A DNA stretch of 64,000 nt from JAFEDN01 sp963712715 (GTDB lineage: Bacteria; Pseudomonadota; Gammaproteobacteria; Coxiellales; Coxiellaceae): positions 62,001-126,000 of the forward strand of contig CAVQJI010000058.1 of assembly GCA_963712715.1 (NCBI GenBank), in the 5' to 3' direction. The first letter of the stretch is position 1. Each line of letters starts with the position of its first letter. Shown one piece after another: positions 52,678 through 62,126 of the stretch. Both the position numbers and the translations under genes were made by a program. The notes below the pieces were generated by a model that was not told the origin of the DNA, searched no databases, and saw only the letters and a list, made by a program, of their open reading frames with translations.

Positions 52678-53919
52678 ATGCATCCGGGCAGAAGAAGAGT
52701 CGTTGTCACCGGGCTGGGGATCGTCAGCCCGTTAGGTAATACTATTGAAGCTGCCTGGCAGGGTCTCACCCAGGGCAAGAGCGGAGTGAGCCGGGTAACC
52801 TGCTTTGACGCCTCTCAATTGCCCACTCAAATCGCGGCTCAGGTCCATAATTTTGATCCCAAACTCAGTTTAAACGACAAAGAAGTCCGCCGAACTGATT
52901 TGTTCGTTCAATACGCCGCCGAGGCTGCGCGCCAGGCTGTTCTGGACGCCGGGTTGGAAATAACGGAATCCCTAATGCCTCGAGCCGGGGTGGCGATTGG
53001 CTCCGGAATTGGCGGCCTGCCGGGTATCGAAGCCAACTGCCTCGCCTTAAAAAGTGGTGGGCCACGTAAGATTTCTCCATTTTTTATCCCCGGCTCCATT
53101 ATTAACATGGCTGCTGGCATGGTTTCCATGAAGCATCATCTGATGGGACCCAATATCGCAATTGTCACCGCCTGCACTACCGGCGCTCACAACATCGGAC
53201 ATGCCGCACGCATGATTATTCATGGCGACGCCGATATCATGGTCGCCGGAGGCTCAGAAATGTCGACTTCCGAGCTCGGCATGGGTGGCTTTAACGCTAT
53301 CAAATCGCTTTCTACCCGCAACGATCAACCCGAGCGCGCCAGCCGGCCATGGGACAAGGACCGCGATGGATTCGTACTCGGTGAAGGAGCCGGAGTGCTT
53401 GTTCTGGAGGAACTGGAATTCGCCAAACGCCGGGGAGCCAAAATTTACGCGGAGCTGGCTGGTTTTGGCATGAGTTCTGACGCTTACCACATGACCGCGC
53501 CCTGTCCGGATGGCGCTGGATTCGTTTTATCCATGAAAAACGCGCTGGCGGATGCCGGACTGGCACCCGGCGCGGTTGACTATATTAACGCTCACGGCAC
53601 CTCAACGATGGCGGACGTCATTGAAGCCCAAGCCATCAAAACTGCTTTTGGCGAACACGCTTACCAGTTGGCGGTGAGTTCAACCAAATCAATGACCGGT
53701 CACTTATTGGGAGCAGCCGGGGCGGTAGAGGCCATTATTGGAGTTTTGGCCATTCGGGATCAGGTAGCGCCGCCGACCATCAATCTGGATAATCCGGACG
53801 AAGGTTGTGATCTTAATTTTGTCGCGAATACTGCTCAATCCCGCAAAATCGATGTCGTCCTGTCCAATTCTTTTGGCTTCGGCGGCACGAATGGCAGTCT
53901 GATTTTCCGTCGTTTTTAG
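52678..53919 (+). CDS. fabF: 3-oxoacyl-ACP synthase II
   Basis: A 413-residue elongating condensing enzyme. Catalytic Cys166 is in VTACTTGAHNIGHA; the two histidines are in NAHGTSTMADVIEA and KSMTGHLLGAAGAVEA; C-terminal NSFGFGGTNGSLIF is present. The start is 2 bp after the acpP stop. Confidence 0.96.
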   Translation: MHPGRRRVVVTGLGIVSPLGNTIEAAWQGLTQGKSGVSRVTCFDASQLPTQIAAQVHNFDPKLSLNDKEVRRTDLFVQYAAEAARQAVLDAGLEITESLMPRAGVAIGSGIGGLPGIEANCLALKSGGPRKISPFFIPGSIINMAAGMVSMKHHLMGPNIAIVTACTTGAHNIGHAARMIIHGDADIMVAGGSEMSTSELGMGGFNAIKSLSTRNDQPERASRPWDKDRDGFVLGEGAGVLVLEELEFAKRRGAKIYAELAGFGMSSDAYHMTAPCPDGAGFVLSMKNALADAGLAPGAVDYINAHGTSTMADVIEAQAIKTAFGEHAYQLAVSSTKSMTGHLLGAAGAVEAIIGVLAIRDQVAPPTINLDNPDEGCDLNFVANTAQSRKIDVVLSNSFGFGGTNGSLIFRRF

Positions 53920-53933
53920 ATAGAGATTTTAAT

Positions 53934-55085
53934 GTGTCGTTTAAGCAGCGCATCTTTCCTGGATTTTTATTCCTGGCATTTTTATTTGTTCGTGGCCATC
54001 GCTGGTTATTAAAAACCAACCGCGGACCGCTGTTTTTATGCGTACTCACTGTTTTATTTTTGATCGTTGGCGTTGTGGAAGGATGGTCCTGGTTCCAATT
54101 CATGAAGCGCCCACTGATATCTGCCGGCATCACCACAGTGATCGTCAGACCTCATTCAACACTCACGCAATTGGCTGCGGATCTTCAGAAACGCGGGATG
54201 TTATCTCACCCCCACTTTTTTATGATATTGTCCCGCCAGCGAGGCGTTTCCAGGAAATTACGGGTAGGCGAGTATGCGATAGATGACACCACCACTCCTG
54301 AAAAATTATTGACCAATATCGTCAGCGGCAAGGTGGTCATGCGCAGATTGACATTGGTGGAAGGCGTGACCATGCGGCAAATCCGTCAAATATTGCTCAA
54401 GGACGATGCACTTGCGCATATCGCCACCAACCAAACCGACCAGGAAATCATGGCCGCCCTGGGTCATCCTGGGGAATTACCCGAAGGCCGTTTTTTTCCC
54501 GACACCTATGTTTACACATGGGGCAACAAAGACACGGTCATTTTACAACAAGCCTACCAGCGAATGAATGCCTTGTTGATGCAGGAGTGGTCACAACGCG
54601 CAGCTAATTTGCCCTATAAGACCCCGGAGGAAGTATTGATAGTCGCTTCACTGGTAGAAAGCGAAGCAGTGCTGCCGGTAGAGCGTCCGATTATCGCCGG
54701 AGTGATCCTGCGGCGTTTGCAGCAAAATATGAATTTACAAATTGACCCCACGATTATCTACGGCGTTGGAAAGCCGTTTGGTTCCACCATTACTTTAGAA
54801 GACTTGCGCAATGACAACCCGTATAATACTTACCTGCGCAAAGGCTTACCGCCGACTCCAATTAATATGCCCAGCGCAGCCTCTATTTTCGCGGCGCTGC
54901 ATCCGACGCCCGGAGATTCGCTTTACTATGTGGCCCAAGGTGATGGCAGTCACCGCTTTTCGGCGACTTATCCGGAGCATTTGCAGGCGGTAAAAAAATA
55001 TCGACAATTTAAAAAATCGGAAGCGGATAAACAACAGTGGTTTGGCCTGGGTTTATTCATTATGCGTTCGACAGGTATGTATTAA
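53934..55085 (+). CDS. mltG: Endolytic murein transglycosylase MltG
   Basis: A 383-residue inner-membrane-anchored enzyme that cuts new glycan strands and helps set their length. One membrane helix is at ~34-55 (GPLFLCVLTVLFLIVGVVEG). The catalytic part has EGRFFPDTYVY, VASLVESEAVLPVERPIIAG (catalytic Glu) and NMNLQIDPTIIYG, then NPYNTYLRKGLPPTPI. Start GTG 53934. The N-terminal cytoplasmic part is ~20 residues longer than in E. coli. pabC, often just upstream, is missing. Confidence 0.92.
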   Translation: MSFKQRIFPGFLFLAFLFVRGHRWLLKTNRGPLFLCVLTVLFLIVGVVEGWSWFQFMKRPLISAGITTVIVRPHSTLTQLAADLQKRGMLSHPHFFMILSRQRGVSRKLRVGEYAIDDTTTPEKLLTNIVSGKVVMRRLTLVEGVTMRQIRQILLKDDALAHIATNQTDQEIMAALGHPGELPEGRFFPDTYVYTWGNKDTVILQQAYQRMNALLMQEWSQRAANLPYKTPEEVLIVASLVESEAVLPVERPIIAGVILRRLQQNMNLQIDPTIIYGVGKPFGSTITLEDLRNDNPYNTYLRKGLPPTPINMPSAASIFAALHPTPGDSLYYVAQGDGSHRFSATYPEHLQAVKKYRQFKKSEADKQQWFGLGLFIMRSTGMY

Positions 55086-55086
55086 A

Positions 55087-55707
55087 ATGAAATCAAACTA
55101 TTTTATTTCTTTTGAAGGGATTGAAGGTGTGGGTAAAAGTACGGCGATTAAATTTTTTAATGCGCAATTAAATAACCGCCAAATCAATTTTGTCGTGAAC
55201 CGCGAGCCGGGGGGCACTGAAATATCGGAAAATATTCGCAATGTATTATTGAGCCACCATCAGGAATTGATGTATTTAGATACGGAGTTATTGCTGATGT
55301 TCGCCTGCCGCGCCCAGAATATCGCCCGGATAATAAAACCAGCGCTTGAGGCAGGCAAATGGGTCATTTCCGATCGCTTTACCGATGCCAGTTTCGCCTA
55401 TCAGGGTTATGGCCGGGGAATGCCCGCGTCCAGAATATCTGGGTTGGCAGACTGGGTTCATGGATTGCTAAAACCCGATATTACTTTTCTGTTAGACGCC
55501 CCGGTCCATGTTGGGATTGAACGCTTAAAAAATCGCCGCGGCAGGGACCGGATTGAAAGCGAACGACTGGAATTTTTTGAGCGTGTGCGGCAGGGTTATC
55601 TGACATTGGCTGCAGAGGCGCCTGAGCGCTTTCGGATCATTAACGCTGACCGGTCACTGTCCGATGTGCAACATCAACTGTTATCTGAACTCAATAAAAT
55701 TTTATGA
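55087..55707 (+). CDS. tmk: Thymidylate kinase
   Basis: A 206-residue enzyme phosphorylating dTMP to dTDP. P-loop FEGIEGVGKSTAIKFF; NREPGGTEISE is the DR[E/F] motif region; SDRFTDASFAYQGYGRG is the thymidine-binding and lid segment. ATG 55087 is used because the frame upstream overlaps mltG. Its stop overlaps the holB start (ATGA). Confidence 0.95.
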   Translation: MKSNYFISFEGIEGVGKSTAIKFFNAQLNNRQINFVVNREPGGTEISENIRNVLLSHHQELMYLDTELLLMFACRAQNIARIIKPALEAGKWVISDRFTDASFAYQGYGRGMPASRISGLADWVHGLLKPDITFLLDAPVHVGIERLKNRRGRDRIESERLEFFERVRQGYLTLAAEAPERFRIINADRSLSDVQHQLLSELNKIL

Positions 55708-56726
55708 GCAATACCTTGTATCCCTGGCAAAAAAACCAATGGCGGCGGTTATTGTCGCAGCATCGGCAAGAGCGGCTGCCGCACGCCTTGCTGCTCACCG
55801 GAGCAGTCGGGTTGGGCAAAGAGGCCTTTGCCCGGCAATTTGCTCAATTCCTGTTATGTAAAGCAGCGGGCGAGTCAGTTTGTGGTCAGTGCGCCGGTTG
55901 CTCTTTGATACTGGCGAATAATCATCCTGATTTATTAATGATCGCGCCCGAAGAAAGCGGCAAGAATATTAAGGTGGATCAAATCCGGGATATGACCGCG
56001 ACCCTTCACCAGACTGCGCAGCGGGCCGGATATCAGGTCGTCATTATCTCGCCTGCGGAAGCATTAAACAGAGCGGCGGCCAACGCCTTATTAAAAACAC
56101 TGGAAGAGCCATCGGGCAGAGTGCTGCTGCTGTTGGTAAGCCATCAGCCGGGCGCTTTGCCGGCTACAATCATCAGCCGTTGCCAGCGCATTGCTTTCAC
56201 TGGCACAGAGGCGGGCGCCTGGTTGACTGATCAGCTGCGGACATTAAATATCCAGGCAGACGCCCATTTATTATTAAAAATCGCCGAAAACGCGCCATTA
56301 CGAGCCCTGGAGCTGGCGCAAAATCATTATCTGGATTTACGAGACCGTTTGTTGACTCATCTGACGGCGATTGCCGCGCAGGAGAAAGTATCATTATTGG
56401 CGCCGGTCGCGGAGTATTTAAAGCAGGATCTACTGCCGTGGATAGACGCCTTTATTTCTCTGGTATTGGATCTGATACGCCTGCGTTTAAAAGTGACGGA
56501 ATCGGGGTTAACGAATCTGGACCTCTTCTCGTCTCTCCAACCATTGGCGCAAATATATCCATTAGCGGCCTTGATGACATTATTAACGAAACTGCATCAG
56601 GCGCGCCGCTGGGTACAGAACAGCCAGATTCATCTCAATGAGCAGTTGTTACTGGAAAGTTTGTTGATTGACTGGGGATTTGGTATAAAATCCCCCCCAG
56701 CCCCCCTTTTTCAAAGGGGGGAGTAG
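55704..56726 (+). CDS. holB: DNA polymerase III subunit delta'
   Basis: A 340-residue clamp-loader subunit. HALLLTGAVGLGKEAFARQF is the P-loop-like region, C...CGQCAGC the zinc-binding module, and KTLEEPSGRVLLLLVSHQP plus TIISRCQRIAF the AAA+ core. The final ~13 residues (FGIKSPPAPLFQRGE) are encoded by the G/C-run hairpin repeat that follows, so the native end has been replaced or extended. Coupled to tmk; the pilZ gene usually found next is absent. Confidence 0.93.
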   Translation: MSNTLYPWQKNQWRRLLSQHRQERLPHALLLTGAVGLGKEAFARQFAQFLLCKAAGESVCGQCAGCSLILANNHPDLLMIAPEESGKNIKVDQIRDMTATLHQTAQRAGYQVVIISPAEALNRAAANALLKTLEEPSGRVLLLLVSHQPGALPATIISRCQRIAFTGTEAGAWLTDQLRTLNIQADAHLLLKIAENAPLRALELAQNHYLDLRDRLLTHLTAIAAQEKVSLLAPVAEYLKQDLLPWIDAFISLVLDLIRLRLKVTESGLTNLDLFSSLQPLAQIYPLAALMTLLTKLHQARRWVQNSQIHLNEQLLLESLLIDWGFGIKSPPAPLFQRGE

Positions 56727-56858
56727 GAAGAGGGCTTCGTCCTGCTCCCACAACTCCCCCTTTGAAAAAGCGGGGGGTTCTACTACTTTCCCCCCTTTGA
56801 AAAAGCAGGGGTTCTACTACTTCTCCCCCTTTGAAAAAGGGGGGTTGGGGGGATTTGT
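56687..56858. repeat. Cluster of four CCCCCTTTGAAAAAGGGGG hairpin units
   Basis: Four copies or variants of a C-run/TTTGAAAAA/G-run palindrome (56688-56726, ~56755-56780, ~56789-56812, ~56822-56856) separated by short sequences such as TTCTACTACTT. The first encodes the holB tail. A single further copy lies at 34515-34536. The tatD SD and start follow directly. Confidence 0.75.
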
Positions 56859-56883
56859 AAAAATTATAAAAAAGGTGATTTTA

Positions 56884-57654
56884 ATGCACTTCGTCGATTC
56901 GCATTGCCATTTAAACATGCTGGACCTTTCCCCTTATCAGGGTGATTTGGGCGCGTTGATTGAGCAGGCTAGGGGAGTAGGCGTCAAACATATTTTGTGT
57001 GTCGGCGTTGATTTGGAACATGCACAGGAAGTATTGGATATTGCCGAACGTTTCCCCAATGTCTCCGCCAGCGTCGGCGTGCATCCCAGCGAAAAAATGG
57101 TGATTACCCGCGAGAATTTACTCGCTTTTGCTCGGCATCCGAAGGTGATTGCTTTGGGTGAAACGGGTCTGGACTATCATTACAACGACAGTGATTTGGA
57201 AGAACAGCGGGAGCGTTTCCGGTTACATATCCGTCTGGCCCGGGAACTGAAAAAACCGTTAATCATTCACAGCCGGGACGCCCGCGAAGATACGATACGG
57301 ATATTACGGGAAGAAAAAGCCGAAGAAATTGGCGGAGTCATGCACTGCTTTACAGAAAGCTGGGAAATGGCCGAACAGGCGCTGGCGCTTAATTTTTATA
57401 TTTCCTTCTCCGGCATCGTCACCTTCAAAAATGCCGTGGAAGTGGCCGACGTCGCGCAAAAAGTCCCTCTGGAACGTATTTTGATTGAAACCGACGCCCC
57501 TTATTTAACCCCAGTCCCACATCGCGGCAAAAAACCCAATGAGCCGCAATATGTGTGCCTGGTGGCCGAAAAAATCGCCTCGTTAAAAGGACTTACCGTA
57601 AAAGAAGTGGCCAACCAAACCACCCAGAATTTTTTCTCGTTATTCCGGTTTTAA
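56884..57654 (+). CDS. tatD: TatD-family metal-dependent deoxyribonuclease
   Basis: A 256-residue amidohydrolase-fold nuclease (YcfH/TatD). Metal ligands are seen in FVDSHCHLNML, ALGETGLDYHY, IIHSRDA, MHCFTES and IETDAPYLTPVPHRGK. ATG 56884 has AAAGGTG upstream; the frame continues back through the repeat cluster, which is not coding. Last gene of the fab-tatD run. Confidence 0.94.
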   Translation: MHFVDSHCHLNMLDLSPYQGDLGALIEQARGVGVKHILCVGVDLEHAQEVLDIAERFPNVSASVGVHPSEKMVITRENLLAFARHPKVIALGETGLDYHYNDSDLEEQRERFRLHIRLARELKKPLIIHSRDAREDTIRILREEKAEEIGGVMHCFTESWEMAEQALALNFYISFSGIVTFKNAVEVADVAQKVPLERILIETDAPYLTPVPHRGKKPNEPQYVCLVAEKIASLKGLTVKEVANQTTQNFFSLFRF

Positions 57655-57797
57655 TTAAAACCCACCACCTCAACCTTCGCCGGATTCACCGACTACCCGA
57701 CAGGGAATATAAATCGGGCCTCTGTACACGACAAATATCATTGCGAGTAAACCACCCCAAAAAAATGGGGAAATATCAGAAATGACGCTCTATTCCT

Positions 57798-57885
57798 CCC
57801 TCTCCACCGTACTCGGGGGAGAGGGTGCGGGTGAGGGGGCGGAAAACCCCTCACCCTAACCCTGTCCCCGAGTACGGGGAGAGGG
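57798..57885. repeat. CCCTCTCC...GTACTCGGGG palindrome
   Basis: Two copies of the CCCTCTCC(C)CGAGTACGGGG unit face each other around GAGGGGGCGGAAAACCCCTC. Related units are at 60606-60870 and (half) at 4013-4230. The 478-bp gap 57655-58132 also holds a decayed GCGAAGC.ATCCAGTAC fragment at ~57893 and AT-rich sequence before the kinase gene; no gene is visible. Confidence 0.75.
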
Positions 57886-58132
57886 AACAAGAGAGCGAAG
57901 CTATCCAGTACAATTCTTGGTCCTAAGTAATTGATTTTAAAAATTAATCGAATGCAATGCTTTTTGGGGAATGCCAAAAAAAGCTGACGCTATAAAATTT
58001 TATTCATCTGTGCAGAGTGTCTTCAACTGATAAATACCCCCCCATACTTGATCAAATTTAATACGGTCTTAATCTATTTATTGTAAAATTACGTTTGAAT
58101 AATTCATTTTATAAGAATAAAGGTAAAATTAT

Positions 58133-59869
58133 ATGGCAAGATCTGATCAGAAGCATGTATTGGAAAATTATAAAGATATTCCGTTAGTTGGATTGATAAA
58201 TAAAAAAACGAATGAAATTATTTTGGCGCCGTGTATTCCAGATAAAATATCCGTTCTCCTTGGTGAGAACGGTAAAGTTAGAAAAATATTTAGAATTGGA
58301 AATCGTGATCTCAATGATACCAGTGAAGAAATTACGGGAGAAGCGCGTATTGAATATGAACGTCTACTGAACGAAGGATTTGTTCCCCGTGTGCAATATG
58401 ATGCATCCGGTCAATTGAAATCTGCTCATGAATTATTATTTGCATTAAATCGGTCAGGCTCAAAGAGCGATTGGGGTGGATTTGCCGTAACCTATTCTTC
58501 TAAATCAGGTTCGCAATTAAAGTATACTTTTGCATCGGGTGGATTTAATTCCCAGCCGAACCAAAGAAGCAGGGGTGCGCTTCTAAGTGCAGACCTGCAG
58601 GCTAAAGTTCAGGAACAGTTAAAAGCGCGTGGAAAAGCAAAGGTTAGAGTAATCGTAAATGGAAAAGAAGAGTTAAAGAGAACGCCGGAAGAAAAAATTT
58701 CGGCTAAAGAAATAATAGAACAAATGAAACGGAATAAAAAGGATATATGGATCACAGAAGATAAAAGTCAGTATTTTTTTAAGATAGATCAGTCTCCTGC
58801 GGAACCGATATTTTGTACTTACGAAATTAAGAACAATAGCCTTGGCCAAGGGCTCTTTGGCGGAGTTTTCAAAGCGCAGGTCCTTAATGCAGAGACTGGT
58901 GAAGCTGTACCTGGTCAGTTTATTGCGATTAAGGAGATTCCAGACGAAAAATTCGATCCAAAAGAACATAAGATTGCATCATATGAGATGCGCACAGGAA
59001 AACTCATTAGCAGTAAAGATAGTAAAAACGGATTTAATTATATACCACTCGATTTTATTGATGGTGCTCCAATAGGAGATGGAAGGGATAATATCAATAA
59101 AGTTTTTGAGGAAATGAATGAGGAACAACTGCTTGACTTCATTATCGATCTATTATTGGAATGCAATGAGATGCACAAGAATTTCATCCATTGTGATTTA
59201 AAAGGTGCGAATATTTTACTGCAAAGAATTTCAAAGGCAGGTCAGGTAAGCTATAAACCCCGTATCGTCGATTGGGGATTAGCTCGTCCAATAAGCTCTT
59301 TAAAACCTGGTGGTACGTTAGGTTTTCAAAAAATTACACCGTCTTACGCACCTTGCGAAGCCGGGTTAGGATTTTTAGATTTTTATACTGATATTTACAT
59401 GATTTCACCAGTGATTGCTAATATTTTGGGATATTACAAATATTCCATGTTTGGTACTTTAAATGAATATTCTTTTGAAAAAAAAGGATTAAATAGTTTA
59501 GGCTTTGACGAATTTATTCATGAATGCATGACTTGTTATCTGAATAGAATGCGAAGTACCGCTTCTGAAGATCGTCCAAATAAAGATGAACCACTTAAGT
59601 TTTTCCGATTATTAAAACAATTAAAAAAATTAAATAAATTGTCAGATCGGGATCAAAATATATCCGAACAGATTAACATTCTTAAAACAAAAATTTATTT
59701 ATTATCGAAAGGTATTAGTGATTATTATGACCTTTGTTTAATGTCAGATGATACAAAACCAGAAAAAGGCAAGTTTTATATTAGGAAGAAAGGGAATAAC
59801 AGTTTGGAATATACAGTTCTAAATCCTTTAGAAAAACCAGTAACCGGTGAAATTACAGGGAAGAATTGA
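58133..59869 (+). CDS. Eukaryotic-type protein kinase with variant motifs, putative effector
   Basis: 578 residues. The kinase domain is at ~225-460: glycine loop LGQGLFGGVF (237-246), lysine in FIAIKEIPD (K267), catalytic loop IHCDLKGANILL (D355; HCD in place of HRD) and metal loop VDWGLARPI (D380; DWG in place of DFG). It is therefore probably active but not Arg-Asp type. Residues 1-220 have no recognisable domain. AAAGG precedes ATG 58133. AT-rich composition differs from the neighbouring tatD and glutamine synthetase. It overlaps the next ORF by TTGA. Legionella uses such kinases (LegK group) as secreted effectors; that role here is inference. Confidence 0.8.
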   Translation: MARSDQKHVLENYKDIPLVGLINKKTNEIILAPCIPDKISVLLGENGKVRKIFRIGNRDLNDTSEEITGEARIEYERLLNEGFVPRVQYDASGQLKSAHELLFALNRSGSKSDWGGFAVTYSSKSGSQLKYTFASGGFNSQPNQRSRGALLSADLQAKVQEQLKARGKAKVRVIVNGKEELKRTPEEKISAKEIIEQMKRNKKDIWITEDKSQYFFKIDQSPAEPIFCTYEIKNNSLGQGLFGGVFKAQVLNAETGEAVPGQFIAIKEIPDEKFDPKEHKIASYEMRTGKLISSKDSKNGFNYIPLDFIDGAPIGDGRDNINKVFEEMNEEQLLDFIIDLLLECNEMHKNFIHCDLKGANILLQRISKAGQVSYKPRIVDWGLARPISSLKPGGTLGFQKITPSYAPCEAGLGFLDFYTDIYMISPVIANILGYYKYSMFGTLNEYSFEKKGLNSLGFDEFIHECMTCYLNRMRSTASEDRPNKDEPLKFFRLLKQLKKLNKLSDRDQNISEQINILKTKIYLLSKGISDYYDLCLMSDDTKPEKGKFYIRKKGNNSLEYTVLNPLEKPVTGEITGKN

Positions 59870-60564
59870 AAAAAATTAAAGGATTTAAAGGTATTCCGCA
59901 TCCTTTTGATGTAGATAAGTTAAAATCTTTTTTGCCGGAAATTTTGCAGATTGTCTCAAAAAGAGATCACATTATTGATGTTTTTTTAGATAAAGAATCC
60001 TGCGTTGAACTCGCTGAGAATAAAAACGTTCCTGAGCAAATGAGAAAAGAGATTAATTTGATCTGGACACAGAAACCACAATCGACTATTCAGGAGATTA
60101 AGGATCAAAAATCCAATAGCAAACAGGAGCTATCAACAGTCCAGCTTTTGCAGAAAATGAAAGAAAATAAACTGGATATTCCGAAAAAACTGGAAAGTGA
60201 ATATAATGGTATAGTGAAAAAAATTATTCAGGATATAGAAAAACTTCCGGAATATAAAGGGAAAAATGCCAAACAGATTGAATTAAACAAAAATAAAAAA
60301 TTTGTATCCCCGCAGATGGAAAAAATATATAACGGGGCTATAAAACTTCAGGATAAAGTGACACTTCAAGCCTTTAAGGATTTTCGTCAAAAAGCAATAG
60401 TGCAATTAATTAATTCAGAAAATCCCGATCAATATGGCTCATTTTTTAATAAAAGTCCAGATTATCAAATCTGTGAATCTATAAAAAATCTGTTAGCTTC
60501 AACCTTAAAGAAAGAAAGGCAAATGAATGAAAGTAGCAGGAATGATTTTGAAGCAACTTTTTAA
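59866..60564 (+). CDS. Unknown Lys-rich helical protein coupled to the kinase
   Basis: 232 residues, charged and probably helical (EQMRKEINLIW; VSPQMEKIYNGAIKLQDKV). No family recognised. It would start at TTG 59866, overlapping the kinase stop, with AGGGAA just upstream. The lack of an ATG and the A-run at 59867-59875 also allow that this is the kinase's C-terminal part cut off by a frame change; either way the two are read together. No signal peptide or membrane segment. Confidence 0.5.
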   Translation: MKKIKGFKGIPHPFDVDKLKSFLPEILQIVSKRDHIIDVFLDKESCVELAENKNVPEQMRKEINLIWTQKPQSTIQEIKDQKSNSKQELSTVQLLQKMKENKLDIPKKLESEYNGIVKKIIQDIEKLPEYKGKNAKQIELNKNKKFVSPQMEKIYNGAIKLQDKVTLQAFKDFRQKAIVQLINSENPDQYGSFFNKSPDYQICESIKNLLASTLKKERQMNESSRNDFEATF

Positions 60565-60605
60565 ACTCCACAAACAGAGGGCTTAACCGAAAGTAAGCTT
60601 ATATT

Positions 60606-60870
60606 CCCTCTCCCCGTACTCGGGCATAGGCGTCAAGTTAAGCGGTTGAGCACCAAAAAGCATAGTCATTGCGAGCGTGAGCGAAGCAATCCAGTTCGAA
60701 CTTTGTAGAAATTCTGTACTGGATTGCTTCGCTCGCGCTCGCAATGACGGCGTCCTTAAGGAAAAAAACTCTTAGCTTGACGCCTATGCCGTACTCGGGG
60801 AGAGGGTTAGGGTGAGGGGTTTTCCGCCCCCTCACCCCAGCCCTCTCCCCCGAGTACGGGGAGAGGGAGG
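60606..60870. repeat. Three-level nested palindrome with 11-bp duplication
   Basis: The outer CCCTCTCCCCGTACTCGGG unit is interrupted by a 164-bp element (60625-60788; ends CATAGGCGTCAAG/CTTGACGCCTATG) flanked by CCGTACTCGGG copies (60614-60624, 60789-60799). The element contains a GTCATTGCGAGCG palindrome (60665-60748). The outer unit resumes and closes at 60870. Just beyond (60896-60940) is a half-element CTTAAACTGACGCCTATG + CGGCTTGTCCGCGGG, like that at 21490. No gene is seen in 60565-60988. Confidence 0.85.
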
Positions 60871-60988
60871 AATATGAATTTGCTTTTTTTAGCTTATTTT
60901 TTCCTTAAACTGACGCCTATGCGGCTTGTCCGCGGGACGACGATTCGCGAAGACTATATTTATTTGTGTCCGTTGAATTGGGCAAATC

Positions 60989-62035
60989 TTATTCTTCCCC
61001 GCAGACTGTCTCCAATAATGCTGATGCGACTTCATATGGATTGGCATTGGCGCCAGGACGTCGGTCTTCAAAATAGCCATAACCAACATTGGCCACGGAG
61101 CGGGGGATACGCACGGAAGAACCGCGGTTAGCGACTCCCGATGAAAACTTATCGATGGGAGCGGTTTCATGTTTGCCGGTTAAACGCAATTCCAAATCAG
61201 CGCCATAAACCTTGATATGTTTGTCATGATTTTTCTCCAGAGCCTTGATGGCTTTATGGATAGCCGCCATGCCATTTTTGGGATCGCGGGTTTCTTTGGT
61301 GGAGAAATTGGTATGATTACCCGCGCCGTTCCAGTCGCCTTTGACGGGTTTGGGATGGAGGCGGGCATTGATGTCATGATCTTCGCCAATTCGATATAAT
61401 AACCACCGCGCCAGCCAGAGGTGATCACACACCGTCAGCGGATCGGCGCTTTCACCGGCGATGCCTCGATAACCGATTTGAAACTCCCACTGACCGGGCA
61501 TGACTTCGGCATTGGTGCCATAAATCATAAGGCCCGCATCGATGCAGGCCGCGGCGTGTTCTTCCACCAGATGGCGGCCAAACACTTCATCCGCTCCCAC
61601 TCCGCAATAAAAAGGCCCTTGCGGTGCGGGATAGCCCCGATCTGGCCAGCCTAGCGGCTGCTGGCCGCGAAACAGAGTGTATTCCTGCTCGAAACCTAAC
61701 CAGGGTTCGTGTTTATTGCCAAATTTTTCCATGAGTGTACGGAGTTTTGCGCGCTTGTTAGTGGGGTGCGGCTTTCCATCCGGGTTCATCACCTCGCAAA
61801 GTACCAGATAATTATCGCCTGGCAGTAAGGGGTCATTCACATAGCAGACCGGCTGCAAAAGCAGATCAGAGTCTCCACCGGTAGACTGGTAAGTAGAAGA
61901 ACCGTCAAAATTCCACTCAGGAAAATCCTTCAGAGTGATTTCTCCGTGCGGGTTATGCAAAATCTTTACTTTTGAGCGTAATGTCTGGGACGGTTGACTA
62001 CCGTCGATCCATATATAGGTAGCTTGGGAAATCAT
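60989..62035 (-). CDS. glnII: Glutamine synthetase, eukaryotic-type (GSII)
   Basis: A 348-residue enzyme joining ammonia to glutamate with ATP. It is the short type II form, not the ~470-residue bacterial type I: KDFPEWNFDGSSTYQSTGGD at ~37-56, GFEQEYTLF (metal-binding Glu), NAEVMPGQWEFQIGY, GNHTNFSTKETR and GVANRGSSVRIPR. The adenylylation tyrosine loop of type I is absent. AGGAGATAAG precedes ATG 62035. Type II enzymes are typical of eukaryotes and some soil bacteria; in this lineage transfer is possible. It lies alone before the peptide transporter. Confidence 0.93.
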   Translation of the reverse strand: MISQATYIWIDGSQPSQTLRSKVKILHNPHGEITLKDFPEWNFDGSSTYQSTGGDSDLLLQPVCYVNDPLLPGDNYLVLCEVMNPDGKPHPTNKRAKLRTLMEKFGNKHEPWLGFEQEYTLFRGQQPLGWPDRGYPAPQGPFYCGVGADEVFGRHLVEEHAAACIDAGLMIYGTNAEVMPGQWEFQIGYRGIAGESADPLTVCDHLWLARWLLYRIGEDHDINARLHPKPVKGDWNGAGNHTNFSTKETRDPKNGMAAIHKAIKALEKNHDKHIKVYGADLELRLTGKHETAPIDKFSSGVANRGSSVRIPRSVANVGYGYFEDRRPGANANPYEVASALLETVCGEE

Positions 62036-62126
62036 TGGGCTTATCTCCTTAATTTTGATACATAGCTAATGGGATGCATTTTAACGCATAATATAAAAAT
62101 TCGAAAGTAGCTTGATTTAAAGAATT

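Noticed and set aside
56687..56858. Possible CRISPR array (regular short repeats)
   Set aside because: Units are hairpins of C-run/G-run with unequal, partly repeated spacers, and there are no cas genes.
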